Assembly (NCBI RefSeq): GCF_000769655.1
Contig: NZ_CP008887.1
Coordinates: 868,001 to 932,000, forward strand
DNA from: Thermococcus eurythermalis
GTDB taxonomy: Archaea > Methanobacteriota_B > Thermococci > Thermococcales > Thermococcaceae
Length of the DNA: 64,000 nt
Reading direction: 5' to 3'
Positions 44,488 to 54,771 of this stretch are shown here, piece after piece. A program made the translations under genes and the position numbers. Numbering within the stretch: position 1 is the first letter of the stretch; each line of letters begins with the position of its first letter. The notes under the pieces were generated by a model, which was given only the letters and a program-made list of their open reading frames with translations, did no database searches and was not told the DNA's origin.

Positions 44488-46722
44488 TTGGCTTTGAGGT
44501 TCAGACAAAAGTTGTACCTGGTCGTTTTTGGGACTGCCATAGTCATAATGCTCATCATGGCACTTGCACAAATTCGGGGAATCGAAGCGATGGGGGCCTC
44601 GATGGAGAAAACAATGGGACCGACGATGAGGGAGCAGGCCAGGAAGATTGCCCTCCTTGAGAGCGAGAAGTACGCCCTCATGATAGACGAAAGGCTCCAC
44701 CCCCTTAAGCTTGTGGCGGATTCTTATGCCAGTGCAATAGGAACCGAGTATATGATGGAGGAATACATACCCCACTACTCGCAGACGGATAATTTCTGGA
44801 ACATCGTTAAGAAGAAGCTGAATGAACTCAAGGCCTCGGACGATTCCATAATAAATGCTTATTACGCCGATAGGAATGGGAGGCTGGAGATAGTCCCTCC
44901 AGCAGAGCTTCCTCAGGATTTCGACGCGACGAAATCTGTTTGGTATCAGCGGGCCGCAGAGGAGGGCCAGTTCTGGATGGAGCCGTACACAGACATAATC
45001 ACGAACAAGACTGTCATAAGCTACATAACACCCGTCCACTACAACGGTGATTTGAAGGGCGTTCTGGGTGTTGATATTGACTTCTCAGCCCTCTACAAGG
45101 AAATGACTTCCACCAGAATCGGCGAGACCGGTTATCTTTTTGTCATAAGTCACAACGGAACCGTTGTAATTCACCCCAACGCTGAGCTTATTGGCAGTGT
45201 GAACATCTTTACCGATGAGAAGTATTCCGGGCTCGCCAGTGCGGTGAAGGGCAATGAGAAGGGCGTCGTTGAGGCTGAACTCGACGGAAAGACCATGGTG
45301 ATGGCCTTCGCGAGGAGCGAGGTTACCGGCTGGACGATAGTTGCAGTTGCCCCAGAAGACGAGCTTATCGGTGCACTGGTGACATCCCTTGACAACGCTA
45401 AGTCCGAGGCCTCGAAGAACCTCATTTTCAGCATCGGCCTTGCCTCGCTTATAGCCTTCGGCCTCGTGCTCGCGGGCGTTCAATACCTCAGAAAAGCGTT
45501 GAAGCCAATAGAAGAGCTCACGAACGCAGCGGAGCTGATAGCCCAGGGCAGGCTCGAGGAGGCAAAGGAGCTCGTTGGTTCCATTGACTACCCCTACCGC
45601 GACGATGAGATTGGAAAGCTCCTTACCGCTTTTGAGGCAATCTCGCGCGACGTTATTGGAACCCTCAACGGCGTCATCCAGAAGCTCGAACGCCTCGCTG
45701 AGGGTGACCTGAGCAACGGTTTGAGCGTCGAGGCCAAGGGGGACTTGATGGAAATAATAACGGCTCTGCGAGAGACATCGGCTAAGATGAGGACGCTGAT
45801 AGGTAACATCCGCCATATCGGTTTGTTACTTGACCAGCAGGCAGGCGAACTGGCGCAGATTGCTGAAAACGTTCGCGGTTCGATGGAGCAGGTCGGTGAG
45901 GCCATAGAGCAGGTCAGCGTCGAAGCCCAGAGACAGCAGGAGAGCATCAACGAGATTACAGAGGGAATGCGTCTCGTTGCCCAGGTCACCGAGGAGACTT
46001 CGAGCATAATGGAGGAGTTTGAGAGGGCCGTCGAGGAGGTAACGAGGACGGCATCTGAGGGTGGACGGAAGGGCGACGAGGCCATACGGGACGTTGAGAG
46101 CATCAAGCGCTCGATGGACTTCATTGACGAGGCAGTTAGGGCTGTAAGTGAGATGAGCAAGAGGATAGGTGAGATAACCCAGACGATAGGGAACATCGCC
46201 GAGCAGACGAACCTTCTGGCTTTGAATGCCGCGATAGAGGCGGCACGTGCTGGGGACGCAGGAAAGGGCTTTGCGGTAGTTGCCCAGGAAATCCGCGGTC
46301 TGGCCGAGGAGAGCAAGGAGGCCGCCGAGAAAATACGCGAAATCATAGCCGAGATGGACGAGAAGGTCAGGAGGGCCGTTGAGGAAACGAAGAAAGGCGT
46401 TGACACGGTTTCAAACTCGACCGAGACCCTCAAGGAGAGCCTCGGCTACCTCGGATACGTAGCGGAGATGATTGGCTCGATAGGCGAAAGGGTCTCTGAG
46501 GTAAAGGAGCAGGCCGAGAGGACGAAGGAGGAAGTCGAGAAGGCCCTTAGGGCCCTTGAGAACCTCGCCGCGAGCGCCGAAGAGACAACCGCCTCTGCCG
46601 AGGAGGTCAGCTCGGCGATGCAGGAGCAGAGGGCTGAGATAGAGGCCCTGAGCGAAGAGGCCAGGAAGCTCAAGGAGATAGCGCGGGAGCTCCGCGAGAA
46701 CGTGGAGCAGTTCCGCCTTTGA
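44488..46722 (+). CDS. Methyl-accepting chemotaxis protein with dCache-type sensor
   Basis: 744 residues from TTG 44488; TTG 44494 fits the GGGGTGATT ribosome binding site equally well or better. One membrane helix near residues 8-28, an extracellular dCache-like domain (WYQRAAEEGQFWMEPYTDIITN, VISYITPVHYNGDLKGVLGVDIDF), a second helix near 311-331, HAMP, and a cytoplasmic signalling coiled coil with the hairpin tip EQTNLLALNAAIEAARAG near residue 571. No CheA/CheW genes are nearby. The ligand cannot be told. Confidence 0.93.
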   Translation: MALRFRQKLYLVVFGTAIVIMLIMALAQIRGIEAMGASMEKTMGPTMREQARKIALLESEKYALMIDERLHPLKLVADSYASAIGTEYMMEEYIPHYSQTDNFWNIVKKKLNELKASDDSIINAYYADRNGRLEIVPPAELPQDFDATKSVWYQRAAEEGQFWMEPYTDIITNKTVISYITPVHYNGDLKGVLGVDIDFSALYKEMTSTRIGETGYLFVISHNGTVVIHPNAELIGSVNIFTDEKYSGLASAVKGNEKGVVEAELDGKTMVMAFARSEVTGWTIVAVAPEDELIGALVTSLDNAKSEASKNLIFSIGLASLIAFGLVLAGVQYLRKALKPIEELTNAAELIAQGRLEEAKELVGSIDYPYRDDEIGKLLTAFEAISRDVIGTLNGVIQKLERLAEGDLSNGLSVEAKGDLMEIITALRETSAKMRTLIGNIRHIGLLLDQQAGELAQIAENVRGSMEQVGEAIEQVSVEAQRQQESINEITEGMRLVAQVTEETSSIMEEFERAVEEVTRTASEGGRKGDEAIRDVESIKRSMDFIDEAVRAVSEMSKRIGEITQTIGNIAEQTNLLALNAAIEAARAGDAGKGFAVVAQEIRGLAEESKEAAEKIREIIAEMDEKVRRAVEETKKGVDTVSNSTETLKESLGYLGYVAEMIGSIGERVSEVKEQAERTKEEVEKALRALENLAASAEETTASAEEVSSAMQEQRAEIEALSEEARKLKEIARELRENVEQFRL

Positions 46723-46806
46723 TTCTTTATGTTTTCCCTTTGGAGTCCTGGTTTTGTTTTCCGTATTGTTAACCTTTATAACCTCCCCCGTGAAGTGATT
46801 CTCGCG

Positions 46807-47346
46807 ATGATGAGTGAATCCAATGCTGATGAGATGATGAGCCCCAAACCTGAGCACTGGATTGACGAAGAGCGGCAGGCGAGAATGGAGATGCGTCTTG
46901 AGGAGTTGTACTCGAGTATCGAGGAGCTAAAGAGAGAAAACGAAGCCAGGAATGCCCCGGATAAGCTCGGCTGGGACGACATTGCGCAGGAGATAGTCGG
47001 TGCCGTTACCTTCGCCCTCCCGTTCCTCTTCACGGCGGAGCTCTGGGACATAGCCAAGGATATATCAATCGAGCGCTCCTTTCTGGTATTCCTTATGACT
47101 CTCGGCCTGGCATACCTGTTCATAGTTAAATCCAGGATAGGGAACCTGAAGAAGGAGGAGCTCTTCCACATCCCCAAGAGGCTCCTGACTGTCACGGGGA
47201 TATCATATTTCATATCCGCCGTTCTGATATACATTTATGGGATAAACGGCCTGGCGCACTTCACTCCCGGCCAGTACATCAACGCGACCATACTCGTAAG
47301 CACCTTCGCCGTGATAGGAGCAATAACAGTGGATATGGTGAAGTGA
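46807..47346 (+). CDS. DUF2391 family integral membrane protein
   Basis: 179 residues from ATG 46807 (46810 possible); a TATA-like CCTTTATAAC lies near 46772. The N-terminal part is charged and helical with a coiled-coil look (MRLEELYSSIEELKREN). Four to five hydrophobic segments follow, including DIAQEIVGAVTFALPFLFTAELWDIAK, the DUF2391 block. The gene touches the next one (TGA then ATG), so the two proteins are made together. Confidence 0.72.
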   Translation: MMSESNADEMMSPKPEHWIDEERQARMEMRLEELYSSIEELKRENEARNAPDKLGWDDIAQEIVGAVTFALPFLFTAELWDIAKDISIERSFLVFLMTLGLAYLFIVKSRIGNLKKEELFHIPKRLLTVTGISYFISAVLIYIYGINGLAHFTPGQYINATILVSTFAVIGAITVDMVK

Positions 47347-48375
47347 ATGAAGTTAATAACCGGAAAAAAGTGGGAAGGCTTTGCTGGTGAAAACGCCGTT
47401 CTGTTCCCCGAATACCAAAAGAACAGGGACGAGCTCGCCGATTTCGTGAACTCCCTTACGGGAGATGAGACCGTCGTTACAGCGAGCCTTGAGCTGGTTG
47501 ACTTAATCGCCTGGAAGTTCAGGAAGGGCGATGAAAACGTTCTGATATACTCCGACACGAGCAAAAGCCTGACCCTCAAAGAGGTCTATGAGCTGAGGAA
47601 GTACCTCGACTTCGACGTCCGCGGCGGTTTTTCCGGAGAAAACGCCCGGACGGGCGTCCTCTTCGTCGAGGGAAAGACCGACTCCAAGTTCTTCAAGGCC
47701 GTCTTCAAGAAGCTCTTCGAGTTCAGAGAGAGCCGGGAAGTCCCCTACAGCCTGCGCTTTATTGAGCGGGTCTTTGAGCGCGACAACTTCGACCTGCTGG
47801 GGCGCGAGGACGGTGTTTTTCTCGCGGTTATCCCCAGTGAGGGCAACTCTGGGGTGATAAGGAACCTCGGCAACTTCCTCAGGGCTATGGAGGTCTTTGA
47901 TTTCACGGTCGAGAGGCTCGGCGTGGCGATAGACATAGATGAGGACAGGGAGGCGGCCCTGGCGTCCATAGCCGGAAAGCTCTCCGGGTTCGAGCATCAG
48001 AAAACTCCCCTCGGCTACCTCGTCGGAAAAACCGAAGTGATTCCGCTGATAATCGGTCTCCCCTTTGAGGACGAGCTGATAGAGTGGAAAAAGCCCACAG
48101 TCGAGGACTTGATGCTCCACCTCATATCGAGGGAGGGTCTGCTTGAGAAGATAAAACCGGGGCTCAGGGCCCTAAATGAGAGCCTCGGGAGGAAGCTCAG
48201 GCCGAAGGAGGTAATGTACCTCGCACTCTCTGCCTACGGCCACTGGGGCAACCTTGAGGGCTTCTACGAGCTGTTCGTCATGCGCTCCCGCTTCAGGAAC
48301 CTCAAGGCAGTTTTGAGAGAGGCGGGCCTCATGGAGGGTCTCACATACCTCGCATGGAGGGAGAGGGGCCGTTGA
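47347..48375 (+). CDS. TOPRIM-like (DUF3226 type) protein
   Basis: 342 residues. GVLFVEGKTDSKFFKAVFKKL has the TOPRIM catalytic Glu of OLD/DUF3226 proteins, and AIDIDEDREAAL gives the DxD pair expected about 90 residues later. The rest has no clear domain. No ATPase gene is adjacent; instead it is translated directly after a DUF2391 membrane protein. TOPRIM folds catalyse metal-dependent nucleic acid cleavage or phosphotransfer, so a nuclease role is possible but not shown. Confidence 0.7.
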   Translation: MKLITGKKWEGFAGENAVLFPEYQKNRDELADFVNSLTGDETVVTASLELVDLIAWKFRKGDENVLIYSDTSKSLTLKEVYELRKYLDFDVRGGFSGENARTGVLFVEGKTDSKFFKAVFKKLFEFRESREVPYSLRFIERVFERDNFDLLGREDGVFLAVIPSEGNSGVIRNLGNFLRAMEVFDFTVERLGVAIDIDEDREAALASIAGKLSGFEHQKTPLGYLVGKTEVIPLIIGLPFEDELIEWKKPTVEDLMLHLISREGLLEKIKPGLRALNESLGRKLRPKEVMYLALSAYGHWGNLEGFYELFVMRSRFRNLKAVLREAGLMEGLTYLAWRERGR

Positions 48376-48415
48376 GTTTTTAATTTCCGGCGGGGAATTC
48401 AGACCGGTGGTGGAG

Positions 48416-49117
48416 ATGAAGCTCGTTTCATTCGACGTCTGGAACACCCTCTTGGACATCAACGTCATGCTCGACGCGATGGCCGTTGAGCTGTCCAAGC
48501 TTATGGGGACGTGCATCGTCGACGTCGTCGAGGGGATGATTGCCACCCGCGAGAGGATAAAGCGCATGAGGGCAGAGACCACTGGAGACCCGGCAAGGGC
48601 CCTTGAGGAGAGCCAAGAGATGCTGGCTGAGCTTCTAGGAACGGACATCGAGATTGTGAGAAGGGCTGCTGCGAGGGCTACCCTCAACGTCGGCGATGAG
48701 ATAGTCCTTCCGGGGGCGAAGAAGGCCCTTGAGGGTGTCAAGAAGAAGGGCCTAACGGTCACGGTTACCGGCAACGTGATGTTCTGGCCGGGCTCATACA
48801 CGCGCCTCCTGCTGGAGCGCTTCGGGCTGATGGGCTTCATAGACAGGACTTTCTTCGCCGACGAGGTTTTCGCCTACAAACCGATGCCGGAGATGTTCGG
48901 AAAGCCGCTGGAGACCTTCGGCGTGAAGCCGGGGGAGGCGATTCACATCGGGGACACCTACGCCGAGGACTTCGAGGGTGCGCTGAGGGCAGGAATGTGG
49001 GGGGTCTGGATAAACCCCGAGGCCGAAGGGGTCAGAAAAATCCACGAGAGGGGCTTCGAAGTGCCGAGTGTCGAGGGGATTCTAAAGGTGCTGGAAAAAA
49101 TAAATGAAAAAGGTTGA
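48416..49117 (+). CDS. HAD-superfamily hydrolase
   Basis: 233 residues from ATG 48416 behind GGTGGTGG. Motif I FDVWNTLLD (the second Asp of DxDxT is replaced by Asn after Trp, as in several archaeal HADs), motif II TVTGN, motif III Lys in FAYKPMPEMF, motif IV HIGDTYAEDFEGA. A helical cap lies between motif I and II. Probably a phosphatase; substrate unknown. Confidence 0.9.
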   Translation: MKLVSFDVWNTLLDINVMLDAMAVELSKLMGTCIVDVVEGMIATRERIKRMRAETTGDPARALEESQEMLAELLGTDIEIVRRAAARATLNVGDEIVLPGAKKALEGVKKKGLTVTVTGNVMFWPGSYTRLLLERFGLMGFIDRTFFADEVFAYKPMPEMFGKPLETFGVKPGEAIHIGDTYAEDFEGALRAGMWGVWINPEAEGVRKIHERGFEVPSVEGILKVLEKINEKG

Positions 49118-49130
49118 TAGTGGTTTGCTT

Positions 49131-52100
49131 TCACTTCTTTCCCTTCGGCTTCAGCCACGCGCTCAAACCCACCTGCTTCGTCTTCTGGTAGCGCAAATCC
49201 TCCTTCCTGTAGCCGAAGGCCCTGAGAATCCTCTCAACGGCGGGAAGAACCTGGTTTTCGATGTAGTATTCGGCGTCGTACTTGTGCTTCGTCGGGTCGA
49301 ACTCGTCAGCCGGAATCGCCCTGTCGCCTATCCTACCAGAGCCCTTTAGGACGATGTAGCTTATCACCGTTCCAGGACGGATTTTCACTCCCCTCGCCGC
49401 GAGGCGCTTTGCTACTGCAACGTGTGGACCTGTGGCTTTGTAATCCTTCAAATCGCGTGTTATCTGCTCGTGGATTACGAGCTTCTCGGGCGGGACTTCA
49501 TACTTGCTCAGCTTTTCGGTCACCTCCTTGACTATCCTGACTGCTTTTTCGACGTCACCGTGCTTAAGTATCGCCTCAAGAACCCTCGCCTGCGTCTCCT
49601 TCGCTATCTCGCTCCAGTCACGCCTCACAATCTCCAGCCCGCGCGTGGTTATCTTGCCCTCCTCGTCTATGACCGCGTACTTCTTCTTCGTGACGAAGAA
49701 CCCCCTCACGTAGAAGCCCTCGTACTCAAGTTCGAGCAGGCCGGGCAGTTTGGCGTTGATGTACTTGAGGAACTCCTTGGCCTTCTTTTTCACAGTTTCT
49801 GCATCTGCTCCTGGTATTGTGGCAAAAAATCCATCAGTGTCTGCGTAAAGCACTTTGAAGCCAAACTTTTCCTCTATTTCATGAATTGTGGTCTCTATGT
49901 ACTCCCTTCCCCACGCGGTCACGCTCTCGGCGCACTCCCTGCAGTACCAGCGGGCCTTGGCGTAGCCGTAGTAGCCGTAGTAACTGTTGTGCGCGTAGAG
50001 GAATCCAAAGCCCGCCAGAAAGTTCTCGTCCTCCTCAACGCTCAGGTCGTAGACGTAGCCTTCATAGTTCATCTTTTTGACTTCCACGACCTTATCGAGG
50101 ATGATGTCCCCACTGATAAGCCATTCTATTCTCTTGGCCTTCTCCCCCTCGAGTTTTTCACTCTCAACGAGCTCTTGGAACTTTTCGTAGCTCATATTCC
50201 TTTGGAAGACCTTACCGAACGTTTCCTCAAGCACTTCCTTTGGAATAACGTGGGAGTAGTAGGCGTTTTTCTTCTTTTTGTACCCCGTGAAAGGAAGTTC
50301 CTCGTTCACGTAGACCCTGTAAACTCCGCTGTCGTGCCCGAGCTTAACCGCTGAAACGCCGAGCGAATTGAGGAGAAGGACGAGACCGTTTGCAAGGAGC
50401 TCGCTTTTCGTTGAGAGCCTGACCCTCTTGCTCGGGTGGACGTCCCCGTCTCCTATGAAGTACCCCTCAAGGAACGCCCACCTGACGTCTTCCGGCGACG
50501 TGAAAATTACCTCTGGAACCCTCTTGTTCTCGGCCAAGGTGCCGCAGAGGCTCTCAAAGATTATATAAGCCATCTTCCTTGGGATTTCAACGTAGTTCCT
50601 TCCGCGCCGGGCCTTTCCAAAGAACTCCCTCGCGAGGTTCTCCATGTCATCAAGAACTCTCTCGTCCTCGTTGTAGAGCTTCACGGTGTAGCTCCACCCG
50701 TTTTTCTGGTTCCTCTGCTTGCCCGCGTAGCCCTCGCTCACGTAGTAGCCGAGGAGCTTTGCAAAGTCTTCGTCAACCTCAATGAGTGACTTTATTCTGA
50801 AGCCGTTCCTTGTCCCCACCTGCCACTCATTGAGTTCTTCCTCTGGCATAAGGGAAATAACATCGCGAACGGCGTTGAATTCTATAAGGTATTCTCTTTT
50901 GTTGCCATTGTAACGAACGACCTCAGCTAAGCGCTCGTAAAGTTTCCTGTACCTTTTGAGTCCTTCTCTATCAATGATCTCATAGCCGATTTTTCTCAGC
51001 TTTACGTAGCCGAGGCCTTCGAGGTGTCTCAGGTAGCGCCTCGCAGTTCTCGGTCTCTTTTCCTCCCCAAAAATCCAGCGAAGGGTTCTCAGCATTCCCT
51101 TGAAGAAATTCTTTCTGCCCTTTGCTGGAATCGTAAGGATTATGTCCTCCGTTTCTTCCTCAGGCAGTTTTAGGAGGAGTTCAACAAGGTCCAGCCGTTC
51201 ATACCTCTCGGGCAGGTGCACGCGTCTTGGAACCGCGAGGAGGTCTCCAGCCTTAATTTCTTCACCAGGCACTTCGACGAGCTCTCCATTTCTGTACGCG
51301 AAAAGGCTGTGGCCTTTGGTTACTGTTATCTTCCTTCCTGAACTCAGGGTTATTTTGTAGACATCTCCTGAATAGCGGTGCCTTATCACGGCCTTCACGG
51401 GCATTAAGCGGGCTTTCTTCGTCTTCCTGTCAAAGGAGACCGCGCGAATTCCGCTGACTTCAAGAACCTCAGTGTTTCCGTCCCTTTTGGCCCTTCCCTT
51501 TTCGTCCTTCATGAGTCCATCCACGAACTCGCCAATCCTGACGAGCTTGACTTTTCCGTTCTCAACTACCGGAATCCATTCCTCTGGCAGGAGGCTGTTC
51601 GCCAGGATTTTGATAGCCCTCTGCCTGTAATCGAGGATTTTCTTCTCCAGCGGGTCTATTGTGGCCTTCATCTTTTTCTTTATCTTCTGTCTCTCCTCAA
51701 GCAGGTCGCCGAGGAGACTTGGTATGAAGCCTGGAAAGTCCTTACAAAAGCGGTGCCCAACCTCTGGGGCGACGTCGTACTCTTTACAGCCCTCGCGGTT
51801 GAGGGTGTCCGGCGAGACGTTGTGGGTTATGATGATTGAGGGGTATAGGCTCATGAAATCTAGGTAGACAATGTTCTCCCACAGCCCGCGCTCGGGCTCC
51901 TTAACGTACCCACCCGCGTAGCTCTCGCGCCGTCTCGCGAGCTCCCTCTCGTCGGGCTTGTTTGGGGCCAGTTCGTTCCTCTCGTAGGCCTTCCGCAGAA
52001 GGAACCACTCGACGAGGTTGCCCGTGCTCGAGCGCGAGACGTCCCAGAGGCTCTGACCTATGAGCCTTGAAAGCTGGGCCTCCATCGGAAAGAACTCCCT

Positions 52101-53069
52101 TCCGAGCTCGTAGGTCACCTTCGCGTCCTCCATCGAGTAGCGGGCAACCCTTTCAAGGCCCTCCCCGCTCTCCCAGGCCTCTGTTATCTCCTCGGCGTAA
52201 ACCTTCTCCTTAGGCTTTCCAAAGACGGCCTCGTACACTGCCTCAAGGGTGTAAGTCGGGAGGTTTATCGTGCGCCTTATGACTGGATAGAGGTCGAAGT
52301 GAATCCTGCCCTTTACCTCGACGGCAAAGCGGTCGCCCATGCGCTGGATTTTCGGCTCGCTTCCGTCTCTCCCGAGCGTGAACTTTATCCCGAGTTTCTC
52401 ACAGCGCTTTTTTAGATAAGCGAAGTCGAAGTTGTCGCCGTTGTAGGTGATGAGCACGTCGGGGTCCTTCTCCTTGATGACGCGGAGGAAGCGCTTAATC
52501 ATCTCCTTCTCGGTCGAAACGACCTCAACGTACGGAAGGTCAATCCTCTTCCAGGTTATCACCCTTGCCTCGTTCTCGTCGGCGTAGCTTATCATGAGAA
52601 TCGGTCCGGTTCCAAACTCCTCACCCTCATGGTAGAGCGTCTCGATGTCGAAGGCGAGCATCGTGAGCTCCTCGTCGCCCTCCATCGGAATCAGGCCCTT
52701 GTCGATGAGGTAGCGCTTGGCGAAGGGTATGTCGTACTCGTAGATGTCCACAACGGCCGGATGCTCCCTAATCTTGTCTCGAATCGCTGGAACGTCCTGA
52801 GGGTGCGTGAAGTAGAGCTTCCAGACCTCTATCGGCCTGCCGAGGAACTTCCTCTGCACCTTCTCGGCGCGCTTCACCTTCACGACCGTCCCATGCCTTT
52901 TGGCGGTTACTTTCTTCACGTCTTCTATTGCTGAATCGTCCTTCAGGAGGGCGTAGAAGTAGGGCTCGAAGGTTCTGTCGTACTCGATTTTAAACTCGCC
53001 GTTCTCCTTCTTGAAGACCCTTATCACAGGCTTCCCGTTCTCGGTGATGTAGTCGGTATCGAGAATCAT
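49131..53069 (-). CDS. polB: Family B DNA polymerase, interrupted by one intein
   Basis: 1312 codons; 775 remain after the intein, as in other Thermococcus PolB enzymes. Exonuclease motifs: [24 protein letters not shown] and [11 protein letters not shown]. Polymerase motif [15 protein letters not shown], motif B rejoined as [12 protein letters not shown], motif C YADTDGF, and the later [11 protein letters not shown]. The N-terminal domain is of the uracil-sensing type. Its ATG overlaps the stop of a UPF0175-like gene by four bases (ATGA), so the two are co-translated. Replicative or repair polymerase with proofreading. Confidence 0.97.
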   Translation of the reverse strand: MILDTDYITENGKPVIRVFKKENGEFKIEYDRTFEPYFYALLKDDSAIEDVKKVTAKRHGTVVKVKRAEKVQRKFLGRPIEVWKLYFTHPQDVPAIRDKIREHPAVVDIYEYDIPFAKRYLIDKGLIPMEGDEELTMLAFDIETLYHEGEEFGTGPILMISYADENEARVITWKRIDLPYVEVVSTEKEMIKRFLRVIKEKDPDVLITYNGDNFDFAYLKKRCEKLGIKFTLGRDGSEPKIQRMGDRFAVEVKGRIHFDLYPVIRRTINLPTYTLEAVYEAVFGKPKEKVYAEEITEAWESGEGLERVARYSMEDAKVTYELGREFFPMEAQLSRLIGQSLWDVSRSSTGNLVEWFLLRKAYERNELAPNKPDERELARRRESYAGGYVKEPERGLWENIVYLDFMSLYPSIIITHNVSPDTLNREGCKEYDVAPEVGHRFCKDFPGFIPSLLGDLLEERQKIKKKMKATIDPLEKKILDYRQRAIKILANSLLPEEWIPVVENGKVKLVRIGEFVDGLMKDEKGRAKRDGNTEVLEVSGIRAVSFDRKTKKARLMPVKAVIRHRYSGDVYKITLSSGRKITVTKGHSLFAYRNGELVEVPGEEIKAGDLLAVPRRVHLPERYERLDLVELLLKLPEEETEDIILTIPAKGRKNFFKGMLRTLRWIFGEEKRPRTARRYLRHLEGLGYVKLRKIGYEIIDREGLKRYRKLYERLAEVVRYNGNKREYLIEFNAVRDVISLMPEEELNEWQVGTRNGFRIKSLIEVDEDFAKLLGYYVSEGYAGKQRNQKNGWSYTVKLYNEDERVLDDMENLAREFFGKARRGRNYVEIPRKMAYIIFESLCGTLAENKRVPEVIFTSPEDVRWAFLEGYFIGDGDVHPSKRVRLSTKSELLANGLVLLLNSLGVSAVKLGHDSGVYRVYVNEELPFTGYKKKKNAYYSHVIPKEVLEETFGKVFQRNMSYEKFQELVESEKLEGEKAKRIEWLISGDIILDKVVEVKKMNYEGYVYDLSVEEDENFLAGFGFLYAHNSYYGYYGYAKARWYCRECAESVTAWGREYIETTIHEIEEKFGFKVLYADTDGFFATIPGADAETVKKKAKEFLKYINAKLPGLLELEYEGFYVRGFFVTKKKYAVIDEEGKITTRGLEIVRRDWSEIAKETQARVLEAILKHGDVEKAVRIVKEVTEKLSKYEVPPEKLVIHEQITRDLKDYKATGPHVAVAKRLAARGVKIRPGTVISYIVLKGSGRIGDRAIPADEFDPTKHKYDAEYYIENQVLPAVERILRAFGYRKEDLRYQKTKQVGLSAWLKPKGKK
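49986..51596 (-). other. PolB intein with LAGLIDADG endonuclease
   Basis: 537 codons (492-1028), inserted in polymerase motif B after KILAN. First residue Ser ([18 protein letters not shown]), block [12 protein letters not shown]-terminal blocks [16 protein letters not shown] and FLYAHN, followed by Ser. Two dodecapeptides ([12 protein letters not shown] and [12 protein letters not shown]) have their acidic residues, so the homing endonuclease may be active. Confidence 0.93.
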
Positions 53070-53335
53070 GACAACTCACCACGCAGGTTGTTCAAAATCC
53101 GGTGGGCGCTCTCACTCTCAAGCCTCGCCTCCTCCTCATCGAGAAGGGAGTACTCAACGCCAAGCTTGTCAAGGAGAAACGCAAGTTCATCTAACCTCAT
53201 ATCGAGCAACTCTGCGGCTTTCTCAAACGTTATCTGGTGGCTTACGAGCAGTCCAATCACCTTTAGGAAGCGCTCTTTCTCACGGTAGTCTTTGAACAGG
53301 GGAAAGTTAAAGACCAGCCTGTCAACCTCTTCCAT
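53066..53335 (-). CDS. UPF0175-like small HTH protein upstream of polB
   Basis: 89 residues from ATG 53335 behind GGTGGGAGC. The segment [30 protein letters not shown] has the UPF0175 helix-turn-helix pattern (KAAEL...E...L...G), a family often annotated as antitoxin-like. No toxin gene is next to it; the downstream gene is polB with a four-base overlap. A regulatory role for polB is conceivable but unproven. Confidence 0.65.
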   Translation of the reverse strand: MEEVDRLVFNFPLFKDYREKERFLKVIGLLVSHQITFEKAAELLDMRLDELAFLLDKLGVEYSLLDEEEARLESESAHRILNNLRGELS

Positions 53336-53415
53336 GCTCCCACCGTTATGAAATTGCACTCGGGACTAATAAACCTCACCGCCACCTTTTTAAAGCGCCC
53401 CGCGAAGGGCCGAGC

Positions 53416-54771
53416 ATGGAGCTGTTTTACAGGGTGAGCTTTCAGGAAGTCGTGGCCGATGCTCTAAGCTTAGTTGAGGAGCGCGAGCTTTCATCGAAGC
53501 ACGCCCTTGAGCGGGTCTTCCGGAAGGTTGCCGGAAAGGACAGGGAGAAGGCGAGGGGATTGGCTCACGCCTACGTATTCGAGATTGAGAAGTGGAGGGC
53601 CAAGATAGACTTCATAATCAACTCCGTGCTGAAGGGTTCGAAGGTGGAAGACCTTGACCCCTACCTTGCTAATCTCCTCCGCATAGGGACATTTGAAATC
53701 CACTTCCGGAAAGTCCCTCCGGCCATAGCCACCGACTCGATAATCCGCGTCGTCAAGGAGCGCTTCGACTTCTCCCGCGCCAAGTTCGTCAACGCGCTGA
53801 TGCACTCGATAGAGAAGTTCGACGTGGAGAGGGCCTTAAAACGGCTCAAGGAGAGGGATAGAGTTGAGTGGCTCTCGGTTCGCTTCTCCCACCCGCGCTG
53901 GTACGTCGAATACGTGATAGAGCTTTTAGGCTACGACGAAGCTGTAAGGCTTCTCCTCAGCAACAACCGACCGCAGAGGTACTACGTCCGCGCGAACACC
54001 CTCAAGACCGACGTGGACTCCCTCCGAGATTACCTTGAGGAGAACGGCGTGAGAACAGCCCTAACACCCGTTCCGGACGTTCTGAAGGTTCTTGACTATA
54101 AGACGCCGGTGACGAGGCTCGACTGGTACAAAGAGGGGAAGTTCGTCATTCAAGATTTGGCCTCTGCCTACGTTGCCCACGTTCTGGCCCCGGAACCAGG
54201 CGAGAGGGTTCTCGACCTGGCGGCCGCGCCGGGGAGCAAGACCTTCCATGCCGCCGCATTGATGGAGAACAAGGGCGAGATAGTCGCGGTGGACTACTCC
54301 TACGACAGGTTGATGCGCATGAAGGAGAAGATGAAGCTCCTTGGAATCAAAAACGTCAAGCTCGTCCACGCGGACGGCCAGAGCTTTAGGGATAAGGCCA
54401 AGTTCGACAGGATAATCCTCGACGCGCCGTGCTCGAGCTCGGGGACCTACAGGCAATTCCCCGAAGTCAAGTGGCGCTTCGACGGGGACAAGATCAAGCG
54501 CATAATAAGCGTCCAGAGGAACATGCTCCGCAACGCGTACGAGAACCTCCGCGATGGCGGTGAGATGACCTACTCGACGTGCTCGATTAGGGTTGATGAA
54601 GACGAGGAGAACGTGCTCTTTGCAATTGAAAAAGTTGGGCTTGAACTGCTGGACTACGATTTCAGCTGGGGCGATAGGGGCTTCCTCGAAATCGGCGATA
54701 AAGTCTTCCGCGCGTGGACGCACAGGCACGACTGCAACAGCTTCTTCATAGCGAAGATGGGAAAGGGTTAA
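53416..54771 (+). CDS. RNA m5C methyltransferase (RsmB/NSUN type) with NusB domain
   Basis: 451 residues. N-terminal NusB-like RNA-binding domain (about 1-140), then the Rossmann methyltransferase: SAM motif DLAAAPGSKTFHAA near 266, DAPCSSSGTYRQFPEVKWR near 337 and the catalytic TYSTCSIRVDEDEENV near 387. Both Cys of motifs IV and VI are present, as in m5C enzymes. Target (rRNA or tRNA) cannot be decided. Confidence 0.94.
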   Translation: MELFYRVSFQEVVADALSLVEERELSSKHALERVFRKVAGKDREKARGLAHAYVFEIEKWRAKIDFIINSVLKGSKVEDLDPYLANLLRIGTFEIHFRKVPPAIATDSIIRVVKERFDFSRAKFVNALMHSIEKFDVERALKRLKERDRVEWLSVRFSHPRWYVEYVIELLGYDEAVRLLLSNNRPQRYYVRANTLKTDVDSLRDYLEENGVRTALTPVPDVLKVLDYKTPVTRLDWYKEGKFVIQDLASAYVAHVLAPEPGERVLDLAAAPGSKTFHAAALMENKGEIVAVDYSYDRLMRMKEKMKLLGIKNVKLVHADGQSFRDKAKFDRIILDAPCSSSGTYRQFPEVKWRFDGDKIKRIISVQRNMLRNAYENLRDGGEMTYSTCSIRVDEDEENVLFAIEKVGLELLDYDFSWGDRGFLEIGDKVFRAWTHRHDCNSFFIAKMGKG

